64,000 nucleotides of DNA from Nocardia pseudobrasiliensis NBRC 108224 (GCF_001613105.1 NZ_BDBS01000002.1:496001-560000), one strand, 5' to 3'; shown: positions 48,364-57,227, counted from the first letter of the stretch. Numbers and translations: made by a program. The notes: a model not told the origin generated them from the letters alone.

Positions 48364-48594
48364 ACAGCTGGCAGGTCTTCGGACTCGCAGGCCGCCCATG
48401 CTCACGTGGTCCCGGAGTGGGTCGTCCATGCTCACATGGTCCCGGCGTGCTTTTCGCCGGGGTTCCTACCGGCCGTCGCTTCCCAGGGGTTACCCCAGTG
48501 CCGATGACGGCTTTCGTTCCTGCATACCGCTGCGGGACAGTCCCGGAATCTCACCGGGTTCCCTCTCATCGGTCCGGGGACCGACTCGACGCCG
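48364..48594 (-). ncRNA. Cobalamin (B12) riboswitch upstream of metE
   Basis: Minus-strand read shows the aptamer landmarks in order: G-A-G-A-G-G-G-A-A at 48562-48570, GGTGAGATTCC, GGGACTGTCCCGCAGCGGTA (about 48524-48543), and the B12 box GAGTCCGAAGACCTGCC ending near 48370. It should shut off metE when cobalamin is present and MetH can work. A peripheral part carries a 30-bp tandem duplication (see findings). Exact ends are estimates. Confidence 0.92.
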
Positions 48595-48775
48595 CATCGC
48601 CGACGCTCGGGGCTCCAACTCGTCGGCGCAGCGAACCAGCTGCACGCATGAGCATAAGCGACGGTGGCAACAGGGTTATTCCGAACTCGGTCGAGGCGCA
48701 GGTGAGGTCGTCGAAGATTACGGTCGTACCAACACAACTTCGCAGACCGAGGGGCATGGTTTGTGAGGATGGTTG

Positions 48776-48796
48776 CGAAGCCGGATCACGGCTTCG
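48776..48796 (+). promoter_or_regulatory. Palindrome over the pyc promoter
   Basis: CGAAGCCG-GATCA-CGGCTTCG, perfect 8-bp arms, ending 20 bp before the presumed pyc -10 and so overlapping the -35 position. Candidate operator; regulator unknown. Confidence 0.4.
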
Positions 48797-48815
48797 GTGC
48801 CGCTCATCGGGCAGG

Positions 48816-48821
48816 TACGTT
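48816..48821 (+). promoter_or_regulatory. -10 element of a leaderless pyc transcript
   Basis: TACGTT six bases before the pyc ATG; no ribosome site present. Confidence 0.6.
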
Positions 48822-48827
48822 AGGCCA

Positions 48828-51800
48828 ATGTTCTCCAAAGTGCTGGTCGCCAACCGCGGTGAAATCGCCATCCGGGCCTTCCGCGCCGCCTATGAACTCG
48901 GCATCGGAACGGTCGCGGTGTTTCCCTACGAGGACCGCAATTCGGTGCACCGTCTGAAGGCCGACGAGTCGTACCAGATCGGTGCGCCGGGCCATCCGGT
49001 GCGGGCGTATCTGTCGGTCGAGGAGATCATCAAGGCCGCCAAGACCGCGGGCGCGGACGCCGTCTACCCGGGTTACGGCTTCCTGTCGGAGAATCCGGAT
49101 CTGGCCGCCGCGTGCGCGCGCGAGGGCATCACCTTCATCGGGCCGTCGTCGGATGTGCTCGAGCTCACAGGCAACAAGGCACGGGCCATCGCCGCGGCCA
49201 AGGCCGCCGGCCTGCCGGTACTGAATTCCAGCGCGCCGTCGGCCGATGTGGACGAATTGGTCGCCGCCTCGGAGTCGATGGAATTCCCGGTCTTCGTCAA
49301 GGCCGTCGCTGGTGGCGGCGGGCGCGGTATGCGCCGCGTGGCCGAACCCGCGCAGTTGCGCGATTCGATCGAGGCGGCCATGCGCGAGGCCGAATCGGCC
49401 TTCGGCGATGCGACCGTGTTCCTCGAGCAGGCCGTGGTCAATCCCCGCCACATCGAGGTGCAGATCCTCGCCGATCAGCACGGCAATGTGATGCATCTGT
49501 TCGAGCGCGACTGTTCGCTGCAGCGGCGGCATCAGAAGGTGATCGAACTCGCGCCCGCGCCGAATCTGGATCCCGCACTGCGCGAGCGCATTTGCAACGA
49601 CGCGGTGGCCTTCGCCCGCGAGATCGGTTACAGCTGTGCGGGAACCGTCGAATTCCTGCTCGACGAGCGCGGCAAGCACGTCTTCATCGAGATGAATCCG
49701 CGAATCCAGGTGGAGCACACGGTGACCGAGGAGATCACCGATGTCGACCTGGTGGCCTCGCAGCTGCGCATCGCGACGGGGGAGACCCTCGAAGACCTCG
49801 GCCTGAGCCAGGATTCGGTGGCCATTCGCGGTGCGGCGCTGCAGTGCCGGATCACCACCGAGGATCCGGCCAACGGCTTCCGACCCGATACCGGCCGCAT
49901 CACCGCCTACCGTAGTCCGGGCGGCGGCGGCATCCGTCTGGACGGCGGCGCGAATCTCGGCGCCGAGGTGGCCGCGTACTTCGATTCCATGCTGGTCAAG
50001 CTGACGTGTCGCGGCCGCACCTTCGAACAGGCCGTCACCCGGGCGCGACGCGCGGTGGCGGAGTTCCGGATTCGCGGCGTGGCCACGAATATCCCTTTCC
50101 TGCAGGCGGTTCTGGACGATCCGGACTTCCGCGCGGGCCGGGTGACGACCTCGTTCATCGACGAGCGCCCGCATCTGCTGACTCAGCGCGGCTCGGCCGA
50201 CCGCGGCACCAGGATCCTGCGCTATCTGGCCGATGTCACGGTCAACAAGCCACACGGTGAGCGGCCGACCACGGTGTATCCGCAGGACAAACTGCCCGCG
50301 ATCGATTTGAGCGTCGCGCCGCCCGATGGTTCGCGCCAGCGACTGCTCGAGCTCGGACCCGACGGATTCGCCCGGGCGCTGCGCGATCAGAAGGGGGTCG
50401 GCGTCACCGACACCACCTTCCGCGACGCACATCAGTCGCTGCTGGCCACGCGCGTGCGGACCAACAGCCTGCTGCAGGTGGCCGGGCACGTCGCCCGAAT
50501 GACCCCGGAGCTGTTGTCGATCGAGTGCTGGGGCGGCGCGACCTACGATGTGGCGCTGCGGTTCCTGTACGAGGATCCGTGGGAGCGGCTCGCGGCGCTG
50601 CGCGAGGCGGTGCCCAATATCTGTCTGCAGATGCTGCTGCGCGGTCGCAATACCGTGGGCTACACGCCGTATCCGGAAAAGGTCACGCGCGCATTCGTTT
50701 CCGAGGCCACCACGACCGGAATCGATATCTTCCGCATCTTCGACGCGCTCAACAATGTCGACCAGATGCGCCCGGCCATCGACGCGGTCCGCGAAACCGG
50801 CACGGCCGTAGCGGAAGTCGCGCTGAGCTACACCGGCGATCTGTCGAATCCGGACGAGGATCTCTACACCCTCGACTACTACCTCAAGCTGGCCGAGCAG
50901 ATCGTGGAGGCCGGTGCGCACGTCATCGGCATCAAGGATATGGCCGGCCTGCTGCGCGCCCCCGCGGCGCATACGCTGGTCTCGGCGCTGCGCAGCAACT
51001 TCGATCTGCCCGTGCATGTGCACACCCACGACACCCCGGGCGGCCAGCTGGCCACCTATCTGGCCGCCTGGCAGGCCGGAGCCACCGCGGTCGACGGCGC
51101 CTCGGCGCCCATGGCGGGCACCACGAGTCAGCCCGCGCTGTCGGCGATTGTTGCGGCGGCGGCGAATTCGCAATACGACACCGGACTGAATCTGCAGAAC
51201 GTCTGCGACCTCGAGCCCTACTGGGAGGCGCTGCGAAAGGGCTACGCGCCCTTCGAATCCGGCCTGCCGGGGCCGACCGGGCGGGTGTATCACCACGAGA
51301 TCCCCGGCGGTCAGCTGTCGAATCTGCGCCAGCAGGCCATCGCGCTCGGGCTCGGCGACCGGTTCGAGGAGGTCGAGGCGAAATACGCCGCGGCCGACCG
51401 GTTGCTGGGCCGACTGGTGAAGGTGACTCCGTCGTCGAAGGTGGTCGGCGATCTGGCGCTGTCACTGGTGGGTTCCGGTGTGGACGTCGCGGATTTCGCC
51501 GACGATCCGGGGCGCTTCGACATCCCGGATTCGGTGATCGGTTTCCTGCGTGGGGAATTGGGCACGCCCGCGGGCGGCTGGCCGGAGCCGTTCCGCAGCC
51601 GCGCGCTGGCCGGACGCGGTCCCGCCAAGCCGGAGACGCCGCTGTCGCCCGCGGACGAGGCGGCGTTGAACGGGACCTCCGAACAGCGGCGAGAGACGTT
51701 GAACCGCTTGCTGTTCCCCGCCCCGACCACCGAATTCCTCGCTCACCGTGAGAAATACGGTGACACCTCGGGGCTGTCGGCCAACCAGTTCTTCTACGGT

Positions 51801-52232
51801 CTGCGCCACGGCGAGGAACATCGGGTGCAGTTGGAGAAGGGCGTCACGCTGCTCATCGGCCTGGAGGCCATCTCCGAACCCGACGAGCGCGGAATGCGCA
51901 CGGTGATGTGCATTCTCAACGGTCAGCTGCGTCCGGTGCTGGTGCGTGATCGCTCGATCGCCAGCGAGATCCCGGCCGCGGAGAAGGCCGATCGGAGCAA
52001 TCCGGGTCATATCGCCGCGCCGTTCGCGGGTGTGGTCACGCTGGTGGTCTCCGAAGGCGACACCATCGCCGCCGGTGACACCGTCGGCACGATCGAGGCC
52101 ATGAAGATGGAGGCCGCCATCACCGCGCCGCGCGCGGGCATCGTCCAGCGCATCACCATCGCCAAAGTGCAACAGGTCGAGGGCGGCGATCTGCTGGTGG
52201 ACGTGCGACCGAACGAGACCGCGGCCGAATGA
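48828..52232 (+). CDS. pyc: Pyruvate carboxylase
   Basis: 1134 residues in one chain. Biotin carboxylase domain (F-S-K-V-L-V-A-N-R-G-E-I-A-I-R start; A-V-A-G-G-G-G-R-G-M; E-M-N-P-R-I-Q-V-E-H), carboxyltransferase domain from about 520 (D-T-T-F-R-D-A-H-Q-S; metal H-V-H-T-H-D), tetramer region, and biotinyl domain with E-A-M-K-M-E. It makes oxaloacetate from pyruvate. The frame is open back through the riboswitch, but the family start is the ATG at 48828. ATGA overlap with rsmD. Confidence 0.97.
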   Translation: MFSKVLVANRGEIAIRAFRAAYELGIGTVAVFPYEDRNSVHRLKADESYQIGAPGHPVRAYLSVEEIIKAAKTAGADAVYPGYGFLSENPDLAAACAREGITFIGPSSDVLELTGNKARAIAAAKAAGLPVLNSSAPSADVDELVAASESMEFPVFVKAVAGGGGRGMRRVAEPAQLRDSIEAAMREAESAFGDATVFLEQAVVNPRHIEVQILADQHGNVMHLFERDCSLQRRHQKVIELAPAPNLDPALRERICNDAVAFAREIGYSCAGTVEFLLDERGKHVFIEMNPRIQVEHTVTEEITDVDLVASQLRIATGETLEDLGLSQDSVAIRGAALQCRITTEDPANGFRPDTGRITAYRSPGGGGIRLDGGANLGAEVAAYFDSMLVKLTCRGRTFEQAVTRARRAVAEFRIRGVATNIPFLQAVLDDPDFRAGRVTTSFIDERPHLLTQRGSADRGTRILRYLADVTVNKPHGERPTTVYPQDKLPAIDLSVAPPDGSRQRLLELGPDGFARALRDQKGVGVTDTTFRDAHQSLLATRVRTNSLLQVAGHVARMTPELLSIECWGGATYDVALRFLYEDPWERLAALREAVPNICLQMLLRGRNTVGYTPYPEKVTRAFVSEATTTGIDIFRIFDALNNVDQMRPAIDAVRETGTAVAEVALSYTGDLSNPDEDLYTLDYYLKLAEQIVEAGAHVIGIKDMAGLLRAPAAHTLVSALRSNFDLPVHVHTHDTPGGQLATYLAAWQAGATAVDGASAPMAGTTSQPALSAIVAAAANSQYDTGLNLQNVCDLEPYWEALRKGYAPFESGLPGPTGRVYHHEIPGGQLSNLRQQAIALGLGDRFEEVEAKYAAADRLLGRLVKVTPSSKVVGDLALSLVGSGVDVADFADDPGRFDIPDSVIGFLRGELGTPAGGWPEPFRSRALAGRGPAKPETPLSPADEAALNGTSEQRRETLNRLLFPAPTTEFLAHREKYGDTSGLSANQFFYGLRHGEEHRVQLEKGVTLLIGLEAISEPDERGMRTVMCILNGQLRPVLVRDRSIASEIPAAEKADRSNPGHIAAPFAGVVTLVVSEGDTIAAGDTVGTIEAMKMEAAITAPRAGIVQRITIAKVQQVEGGDLLVDVRPNETAAE

Positions 52233-52786
52233 CCCGCATCGTGGCCGGAACGGCCGGCGGGCGGCGGCTTCGGGTGCCGCCCGCCGGGACGCGGCCGACC
52301 TCGGATCGGGTGCGCGAGGCGCTGTTCAATCTGCTGGCGGCGCGACTGGATTTCGACGGCGTGCGGGTGCTGGACCTGTACGCCGGATCCGGCGCGCTGG
52401 GTCTGGAGGCGTTGTCGCGCGGCGCGTCCCACGCCCTGCTGATCGAATCCGATCGCAAGGCGGCCGGGGTCGTGCGCGGCAATATCGCCGACCTCGGTCT
52501 GCCCGGGGCCGAATTGCGGCAGGCCGCGGTCGCCTCGGTGCTGGCCCTCGCCCCGGCCGCTCCCTACGATCTGGTGTTCTCCGATCCGCCCTACGTCCTG
52601 GAGACCGATGACGTGGCGGCCGATCTGGCGGCGCTGGCGGGCAACGGCTGGTTGCATCCCGATGCCCTGGTGGTCGTCGAACGCTCGTCGCGTTCGCCGG
52701 AAACGCCTTGGCCCGCGGACTTCTCGCCGCTGAAGGCCCGCGTCTACGGCGAAACGCGGCTCGACCTGGCCGAGTACATCCCCTGA
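52229..52786 (+). CDS. rsmD: 16S rRNA (guanine966-N2)-methyltransferase
   Basis: 185 residues. R-I-V-A-G-x-x-G-G-R-R-L start, P-T-S-D-R-V-R-E-A-L-F-N, SAM motif L-D-L-Y-A-G-S-G-A-L-G-L-E and catalytic S-D-P-P-Y. Methylates G966 of 16S rRNA. Starts within the pyc stop codon. coaD follows by 23 bp. Confidence 0.95.
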   Translation: MTRIVAGTAGGRRLRVPPAGTRPTSDRVREALFNLLAARLDFDGVRVLDLYAGSGALGLEALSRGASHALLIESDRKAAGVVRGNIADLGLPGAELRQAAVASVLALAPAAPYDLVFSDPPYVLETDDVAADLAALAGNGWLHPDALVVVERSSRSPETPWPADFSPLKARVYGETRLDLAEYIP

Positions 52787-52809
52787 GAGCGCCCTGCTAG
52801 CGTTCCGGT

Positions 52810-53295
52810 ATGGCTGGAGCACTGTGCCCCGGATCCTTCGATCCGGTGACCAACGGGCATCTCGATGTGATCAGGCGGGCCGCCGCGCAGTTCGACGAGC
52901 TCGTGGTGACCGTGAACGTCAACAAGAACAAGCAGGGCATGTTCACCGTCGAGGAGCGCATCGAGATGTTGCGCTCGGCCACCGCCGATCTGCCCAATGT
53001 GCGTGTCGAGTCCTGGTACGGCCTGACGGTGGATTTCGCTCGGGAGCAGGGCATCACGGCGATCGTCAAAGGTCTGCGCGATGCCACCGACTTCGGCTAC
53101 GAGCTGCAGATGGCGCAGATGAACAAGAAGCTCTCCGGCGTGGACACCTACTTCCTGGTCACCAATCCGGCCTACAGCTTCCTGTCCAGCTCGCTGGTCA
53201 AGGAGGTCGCGACCTTCGGCGGCGATGTCACCGACATGCTGCCCGCCGAGGTGCACAAGCGCCTACTCGAGCGTCTGGCCGAACGGCGCGGCTGA
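52810..53295 (+). CDS. coaD: Phosphopantetheine adenylyltransferase
   Basis: 161 residues. Nucleotidyltransferase signature [12 protein letters not shown] and C-terminal S-S-S-L-V-K-E-V. It adenylates 4'-phosphopantetheine in CoA synthesis. Same order rsmD-coaD as in mycobacteria. Confidence 0.97.
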   Translation: MAGALCPGSFDPVTNGHLDVIRRAAAQFDELVVTVNVNKNKQGMFTVEERIEMLRSATADLPNVRVESWYGLTVDFAREQGITAIVKGLRDATDFGYELQMAQMNKKLSGVDTYFLVTNPAYSFLSSSLVKEVATFGGDVTDMLPAEVHKRLLERLAERRG

Positions 53296-53311
53296 GCGCT
53301 CTCCCACGGTT

Positions 53312-53381
53312 CGCACCCTTTCCGATCCTTCGCACCGCTTCCAGTCGCCCGCAAGCGGTGCGAAGTGCGAGAAAGGGTGCG
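53312..53381. terminator. Nested double hairpin between coaD and the AbiEi/DUF559 gene
   Basis: An inner perfect 12-bp stem (TTCGCACCGCTT at 53329-53340 with 53353-53364) sits inside an outer perfect 11-bp stem (CGCACCCTTTC at 53312-53322 with 53371-53381). It separates two convergent genes and probably terminates both. A related structure is at 54667-54738. Confidence 0.75.
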
Positions 53382-53388
53382 GAGCAGG

Positions 53389-54420
53389 CTAGATCGGGTG
53401 GGTTTTGAGGGGACGGGCTGGTTTTGGGGGTGCGGGGGTTATGTGGCCGGTGGGGGTGGTGAGGGTTCCGCGGTTTATCGCGGTGGTGAGGCGGGGGGCT
53501 ACTTGGTTTCCGGAGAGGTCTTCCCACGTCCAGCGGACCACTTGGAAGCCCAAGGAGCGCAGGGCATCCTCTCGCAGCTTTTCTCGGTACACCGCGTCGG
53601 CCGGACTTCGGCCCGGAGGTAGTAGCCGGCCGTATTTCACCCGGCCGTCGAATTCGCAGAGGACACCGGGTTTTTCGTAGTAGAAGTCCACTCGTCCGAC
53701 GAGGATGCCCGTGGGCTCGAAAACGTTGCCCTGTGACATCGGGCAGGGTAGGCCGAGCCGTTCGAGCATCAGGCGACTGCGGGACTCACCGACGCTTTCG
53801 CTGCGCCCGTCGAGTCGGGCGATCACCCGTTTGGCGTGCGCGATGCCGTGCCGAAACTTGGCTCGCTCCAATTCGATCGCGAGCTCGTCCGGCCCGATGC
53901 CGAACATGCTCACCAGCGCGTCGCCGACGATCACCGCCGACTCCAAGGGCAGCGTGCGGGCCAGATCGACGACCGTGCGGGCCGGAGTTGTGAGCCGATA
54001 GCCGGCTACAACCGACACCTCGTTCACCGGTGCGCAGTGCATCTGCACATCCGATTTGATTCGCCCACCGTGACGCCGGTTGCGGGTCACATGGACACGG
54101 TTCAGTGGCGTCTGCCACAGGGGGCAGCCGTAAATCGCCGCTGCGGACTGGTGGCTGAGGACGGTTTGTTCGGCCATGCCGGGCAGGACCGCGTCGATGA
54201 GCAGTCGATGCTGTTGGAGGACATCGAGGTCAAGTGTCCTGTCGACGTAGGTGCCTCGGCGGAGGCGTCGCCACTGGCGGTGTCGATGGTTGCGACGGAT
54301 CTCGTTGTCGCTCAATCCACACCGCAATACTTCATTGCGCCGGTAGACCGCGGTGCCGGAGACAGCGCCCGGAGTCGGACGGGGCGGGCTGCTCGGAACG
54401 CGCGGTTGTCCGCTGCTCAT
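53389..54420 (-). CDS. AbiEi-type N-terminal domain plus DUF559-like nuclease domain
   Basis: 343 residues. The first 80 or so resemble the AbiEi winged-helix start (R-R-N-E-V-L-R-C-G-L-S-D-N-E-I, R-L-R-R-G-T-Y-V). Middle part: T-V-L-S-H-Q-S-A-A-A-I-Y-G and T-T-P-A-R-T-V-V-D-L-A-R. C-terminal DUF559/Vsr-like part: R-V-D-F-Y-Y, C-E-F-D-G-R-V-K-Y, Y-R-E-K-L-R-E-D-A-L-R-S-L-G-F-Q-V-V-R-W-T. Common as single genes in actinomycetes, function unknown; no AbiEii toxin gene is adjacent. The ATG at 54420 has no strong ribosome site. Confidence 0.82.
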   Translation of the reverse strand: MSSGQPRVPSSPPRPTPGAVSGTAVYRRNEVLRCGLSDNEIRRNHRHRQWRRLRRGTYVDRTLDLDVLQQHRLLIDAVLPGMAEQTVLSHQSAAAIYGCPLWQTPLNRVHVTRNRRHGGRIKSDVQMHCAPVNEVSVVAGYRLTTPARTVVDLARTLPLESAVIVGDALVSMFGIGPDELAIELERAKFRHGIAHAKRVIARLDGRSESVGESRSRLMLERLGLPCPMSQGNVFEPTGILVGRVDFYYEKPGVLCEFDGRVKYGRLLPPGRSPADAVYREKLREDALRSLGFQVVRWTWEDLSGNQVAPRLTTAINRGTLTTPTGHITPAPPKPARPLKTHPI

Positions 54421-54748
54421 TGCGCCTCAGGATTGGGACGGGACCGCCTGTATCGCCGCGCCGGCAGCGCCCCGCAGGTTTCGCCCCGGGCGGCAACAGG
54501 ACGTATCCGCGTGGTGGATACGCGCATTGCCCGCCGCCACGCGACGCGACATCCCTGGCAATCGTTCACAGCAACACCTCCGAATCGAATACCCGCAGAA
54601 CACGTTTGCTCGAATATGACGCGGGGTATACCGATCCGGTTCCTTGCTCACCTGACCAGCTCTCATTCGCACCGTTTGTCGCCCTTCGCACCGCCTGTAG
54701 GCGGCTGGAAATGGTGCGAAGGGCAAGAAACAGTGCGAGCGTTGGTGG
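54421..54748. other. Gap between the AbiEi/DUF559 and GtrA-like genes
   Basis: 328 bp. It holds a small hairpin (CGTATCC/GGATACG, 54502-54522) in its middle and the nested hairpin at 54667-54738. No credible gene. Confidence 0.5.
54667..54738 (-). terminator. Nested double hairpin after the GtrA-like gene
   Basis: Inner perfect 12-bp stem GCCCTTCGCACC (54681-54692 with 54713-54724) within an outer 11-bp stem with one mismatch (54667-54677 with 54728-54738). Same design and shared TTCGCACC sequence as the hairpin at 53312-53381. Confidence 0.7.
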
Positions 54749-55270
54749 TCAGAAGACCCAGAGCCGCAGAGAGATGAAGCGCAGCGCGCCGACGGCCGCC
54801 GTGATGGCGATGACCGCGATCGCCTCGCTGATATCGCCCATGCCTGGGGCCGCGATATCGAGGACGGCCAGGCCCGCGGAGGTGATGGCGAGTCCGGCCA
54901 GGGCGAGGCCGCCGCCCTCGAGTTGGGCGGTGAGCCAGTTGACGCGGTCGGAGGCGTGGAAGGTCAGTCGGCGATGCAGTTCGTTGGCCAGGGCCGTGCT
55001 CACGATCGAGCCGGTGAGATTGGCCAGTTGCGGGCCGCCGCCGTAGCAGGCCAGGAACAGCAGGAAATAGCCCACATTGCTCAGACCGCCGACCAGGGCG
55101 AAACGAATGAGCTGCGGGAGCCAGTGGTCGCCGCGCAGGAACGCGCCCACTCGGGCGAAGGTGCGCGATGCCGCCGCGCGCTCGCCGGCCATGTCGGGGT
55201 GCGCGGAAATAACCGAGCCGGATTGCGGGGTTACCCACATGCCCGGCGGTACCGGATATAGGACAGCCAT
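54749..55270 (-). CDS. GtrA-family membrane protein
   Basis: 173 residues with about four membrane segments. F-A-L-V-G-G-L-S-N-V-G-Y-F begins the GtrA domain and L-R-F-I-S-L-R-L-W-V-F ends it, as usual for this family of polyprenyl-linked sugar flippase-like proteins. About 45 hydrophilic residues precede the first helix; the ATG at 55270 or a later one (for example M-A-G-E-R) could be the start. Divergent from sepIVA. Confidence 0.8.
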   Translation of the reverse strand: MAVLYPVPPGMWVTPQSGSVISAHPDMAGERAAASRTFARVGAFLRGDHWLPQLIRFALVGGLSNVGYFLLFLACYGGGPQLANLTGSIVSTALANELHRRLTFHASDRVNWLTAQLEGGGLALAGLAITSAGLAVLDIAAPGMGDISEAIAVIAITAAVGALRFISLRLWVF

Positions 55271-55322
55271 TGTCGTTCCGATCCAACCCTTGCCGGATCC
55301 GGATTCCGGATACCGACTGATC

Positions 55323-55370
55323 TACCGCTCGGTAAGAAGATAACACCAAGTGGAGAGATTCCCTCCACTT
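55323..55370. promoter_or_regulatory. Two palindromes in the gtrA-like/sepIVA gap
   Basis: TACCG-CT-CGGTA (55323-55334), typical of TetR-type operators, and AAGTGGAG-N7-CTCCACTT (55348-55370) with outer CACC/GGTG extension. Both lie between the divergent starts. Regulators unknown. Confidence 0.4.
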
Positions 55371-55482
55371 GATTGGTGTGGCGTTGGAAACACCTGGCGA
55401 CACACCGACAGTGAACTGGGCGGATGATCGTGACGGGAGGCACACTGGGCCGAGAGAGAGTTCGGCAGGAGAGTGGGGTCAG

Positions 55483-56229
55483 ATGTATCGCGTATTCGAA
55501 GCACTCGACGAGCTGGTCGCGATCGTGGAAGAGGCGCGGGGCATCCCGCCCACCCGCAACTGCATAATCCCGCGCGGCGATGCCCTCGAACTGCTCGACG
55601 ACGTCCGCGAGGCCATCCCGGGTGAGCTCGACGATGCCCAGGATGTGCTCGATCACCGCGACAAGATCGTCAACGACGCGCGGATGAGCGCGGAGAGCAC
55701 GATCGCGGGCGCGAACGAGCAGGCCCATCTGACCGTCACCGGCGCTCGCGAGGAGGCCGACCGCATCCTGGCCGACGCCAAGGCCCACGCCGACCGCATG
55801 GTCGCCGAGGCTCGCGCACACGCCGACCATCTGGTCAGCACGGCCCAGGCCGAGGCCGATCGCGTGATCGCCGACGGCAAGGCCGAATACGAGGCCGTCA
55901 CCGGCCGGGCCCGCACCGAATCCGACCGCATGATCGCCGCGGGCCAGGCCTCCTACGACCGCTCGGTCGCCGAGGGTCAAGCCGAACAGGACCGCCTGGT
56001 CGCCCAAACCGAGGTAGTCCGCGCCGCCCACGCCGAATCGGCCCGCCTGATCGACGGCGCCCACGCCGAATCCGACCGCCTCCGCGAAGACTGCGACAAG
56101 TACGTCGACGCCAAACTCGCCGACTTCGAGGAGACCCTCCACAACACCCTGCGCACAGTCGGCCGCGGCCGCCAACAACTGCGCAGCGGCCTCGGCGTCC
56201 CGGACTACGCCTCCGAATTCCGCCGCTGA
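55483..56229 (+). CDS. sepIVA: SepIVA-like cell-division coiled-coil protein
   Basis: 248 residues. It starts M-Y-R-V-F-E-A-L-D-E-L-V-A-I-V-E-E-A-R-G-I-P and contains G-E-L-D-D-A-Q-D-V-L-D, matching mycobacterial SepIVA (Rv2927c), a DivIVA-like septation factor. Residues about 75-230 are one long coiled coil of A-x-x-x-A-D-R-x-x-A repeats. The end V-G-R-G-R-Q-Q-L-R matches too. The frame extends to 55369, but the ATG at 55483 behind AGGAGAG is the family start. Confidence 0.93.
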   Translation: MYRVFEALDELVAIVEEARGIPPTRNCIIPRGDALELLDDVREAIPGELDDAQDVLDHRDKIVNDARMSAESTIAGANEQAHLTVTGAREEADRILADAKAHADRMVAEARAHADHLVSTAQAEADRVIADGKAEYEAVTGRARTESDRMIAAGQASYDRSVAEGQAEQDRLVAQTEVVRAAHAESARLIDGAHAESDRLREDCDKYVDAKLADFEETLHNTLRTVGRGRQQLRSGLGVPDYASEFRR

Positions 56230-56320
56230 CCCCTCGCTCCGCTCGGGGAAAGGTGAGTGGCGGCACCCTCTCTGGTTTCCGGGCGGCGCCCTCTCTATTC
56301 CCCGAGCGCAGCGAGGGGTC
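56228..56320 (+). terminator. 23-bp inverted repeat after sepIVA
   Basis: 56228-56250 and 56298-56320 are complementary at 22 of 23 positions (GACCCCTCGCT...AGCGAGGGGTC), followed by TCGTTTTGG. The left arm begins in the sepIVA stop codon. The 47-bp spacer holds a direct repeat of GGCGGC-[AG]-CCCTCTCT. Confidence 0.65.
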
Positions 56321-56397
56321 TCGTTTTGGGATTGGTGGTGGGGTTCGCGTAACCTGGAGTGGTTGCCCATCCAATCCCAAACCCGAGTGAGTTCGTG

Positions 56398-57042
56398 ATG
56401 CCCGCCCAATCCGGTTCCGATCCTCGTCGTCGTCAGAAGACGGACGGGGGATTTGTGGTGGATACGCGTAATCTCGGTCGGGCTCCTGGGTCGATGCGTG
56501 AGTTGCGTCGCACGATGAATGCGCCGGGGAAGATCGGGCTCGATCTGGTCGGGATTCCGGCGGGGGCCGAGCTCGAAATGGATCTGACGTTGCAGGCCGT
56601 TTCCGAGGGTGTGCTGGTGACCGGTACGGTCGTCGGGCCGCTCGAGGGGGAGTGCTCGCGGTGTCTCGAGCCGTTCTCCGAGGAGATCGAGCTGCAGCTC
56701 ACCGAGCTGTTCGCCTATCCGGACTCGGCTACCGAGCAGACCACCGAGGAAGACGAGATCCACCGCCTGGTCGACGACATGATCGATCTGGAATCGGTGA
56801 TCATCGACGCGGTCGGGCTGGAGTTACCGCTGCAGCCGCTGTGTGAACCGGACTGCGCGGGACTGTGCCCGGAATGCGGTGTGCGGATGGCGATTGCGGG
56901 TTCTGATCACAAGCATGAGATACTGGACCCTCGCTGGGCGGGGCTTGCGAATTTCGCAGCCGACACCGCAGCAGAATCAGACGTAGACAGTTCTCTTGCG
57001 AGCCGCAACGGCTCGGCAAGTTCGACGACAGAGGAGAGTTAG
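56398..57042 (+). CDS. DUF177 (YceD-like) protein
   Basis: 214 residues. The family core shows V-D-T-R-x-L-G-R-A-P-G at the start, [10 protein letters not shown] and the metal-site-like [16 protein letters not shown]177 genes sit directly before rpmF in most bacteria and are linked to 23S rRNA or L32 processing. The ATG at 56398 is preferred over an open GTG at 56359. rpmF begins 2 bp after the stop. Confidence 0.9.
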   Translation: MPAQSGSDPRRRQKTDGGFVVDTRNLGRAPGSMRELRRTMNAPGKIGLDLVGIPAGAELEMDLTLQAVSEGVLVTGTVVGPLEGECSRCLEPFSEEIELQLTELFAYPDSATEQTTEEDEIHRLVDDMIDLESVIIDAVGLELPLQPLCEPDCAGLCPECGVRMAIAGSDHKHEILDPRWAGLANFAADTAAESDVDSSLASRNGSASSTTEES

Positions 57043-57044
57043 TC

Positions 57045-57227
57045 GTGGCAGTTCCGAAGCGCCGGATGTCCCGTGCCAACACCCACGCCCGGCGCAGCCA
57101 GTGGAAGGCCACCGCGCCGACCCTGATCACCTGCCCGAACCGGGCCTGCGGCCAGAAGACCCTGCCGCATATCGCCTGCCCGAACTGCGGCACCTACAAG
57201 GGCCGCCAGGTCACCTCCGCGATCTGA
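57045..57227 (+). CDS. rpmF: 50S ribosomal protein L32
   Basis: 60 residues, [10 protein letters not shown] start, with four cysteines (C-P-N-R-A-C and C-P-N-C) forming the zinc ribbon. GTG start; GAGGAGA eight bases upstream lies inside the DUF177 gene. Confidence 0.97.
   Translation: MAVPKRRMSRANTHARRSQWKATAPTLITCPNRACGQKTLPHIACPNCGTYKGRQVTSAI

Noticed and set aside
48228..48827. N-terminal extension of the pyc frame
   Set aside because: It runs through the metE leader and riboswitch on the opposite strand; the pyc family start is at 48828.
48804..51296. 830-codon frame opposite pyc
   Set aside because: Antisense shadow of pyc; composition biased to Arg/Gly/Asp with no recognisable fold.
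53389..54420. Complete type IV toxin-antitoxin (AbiE) locus
   Set aside because: No AbiEii nucleotidyltransferase toxin gene adjacent; the RlaP-like gene is 41 kb away and of a different family.
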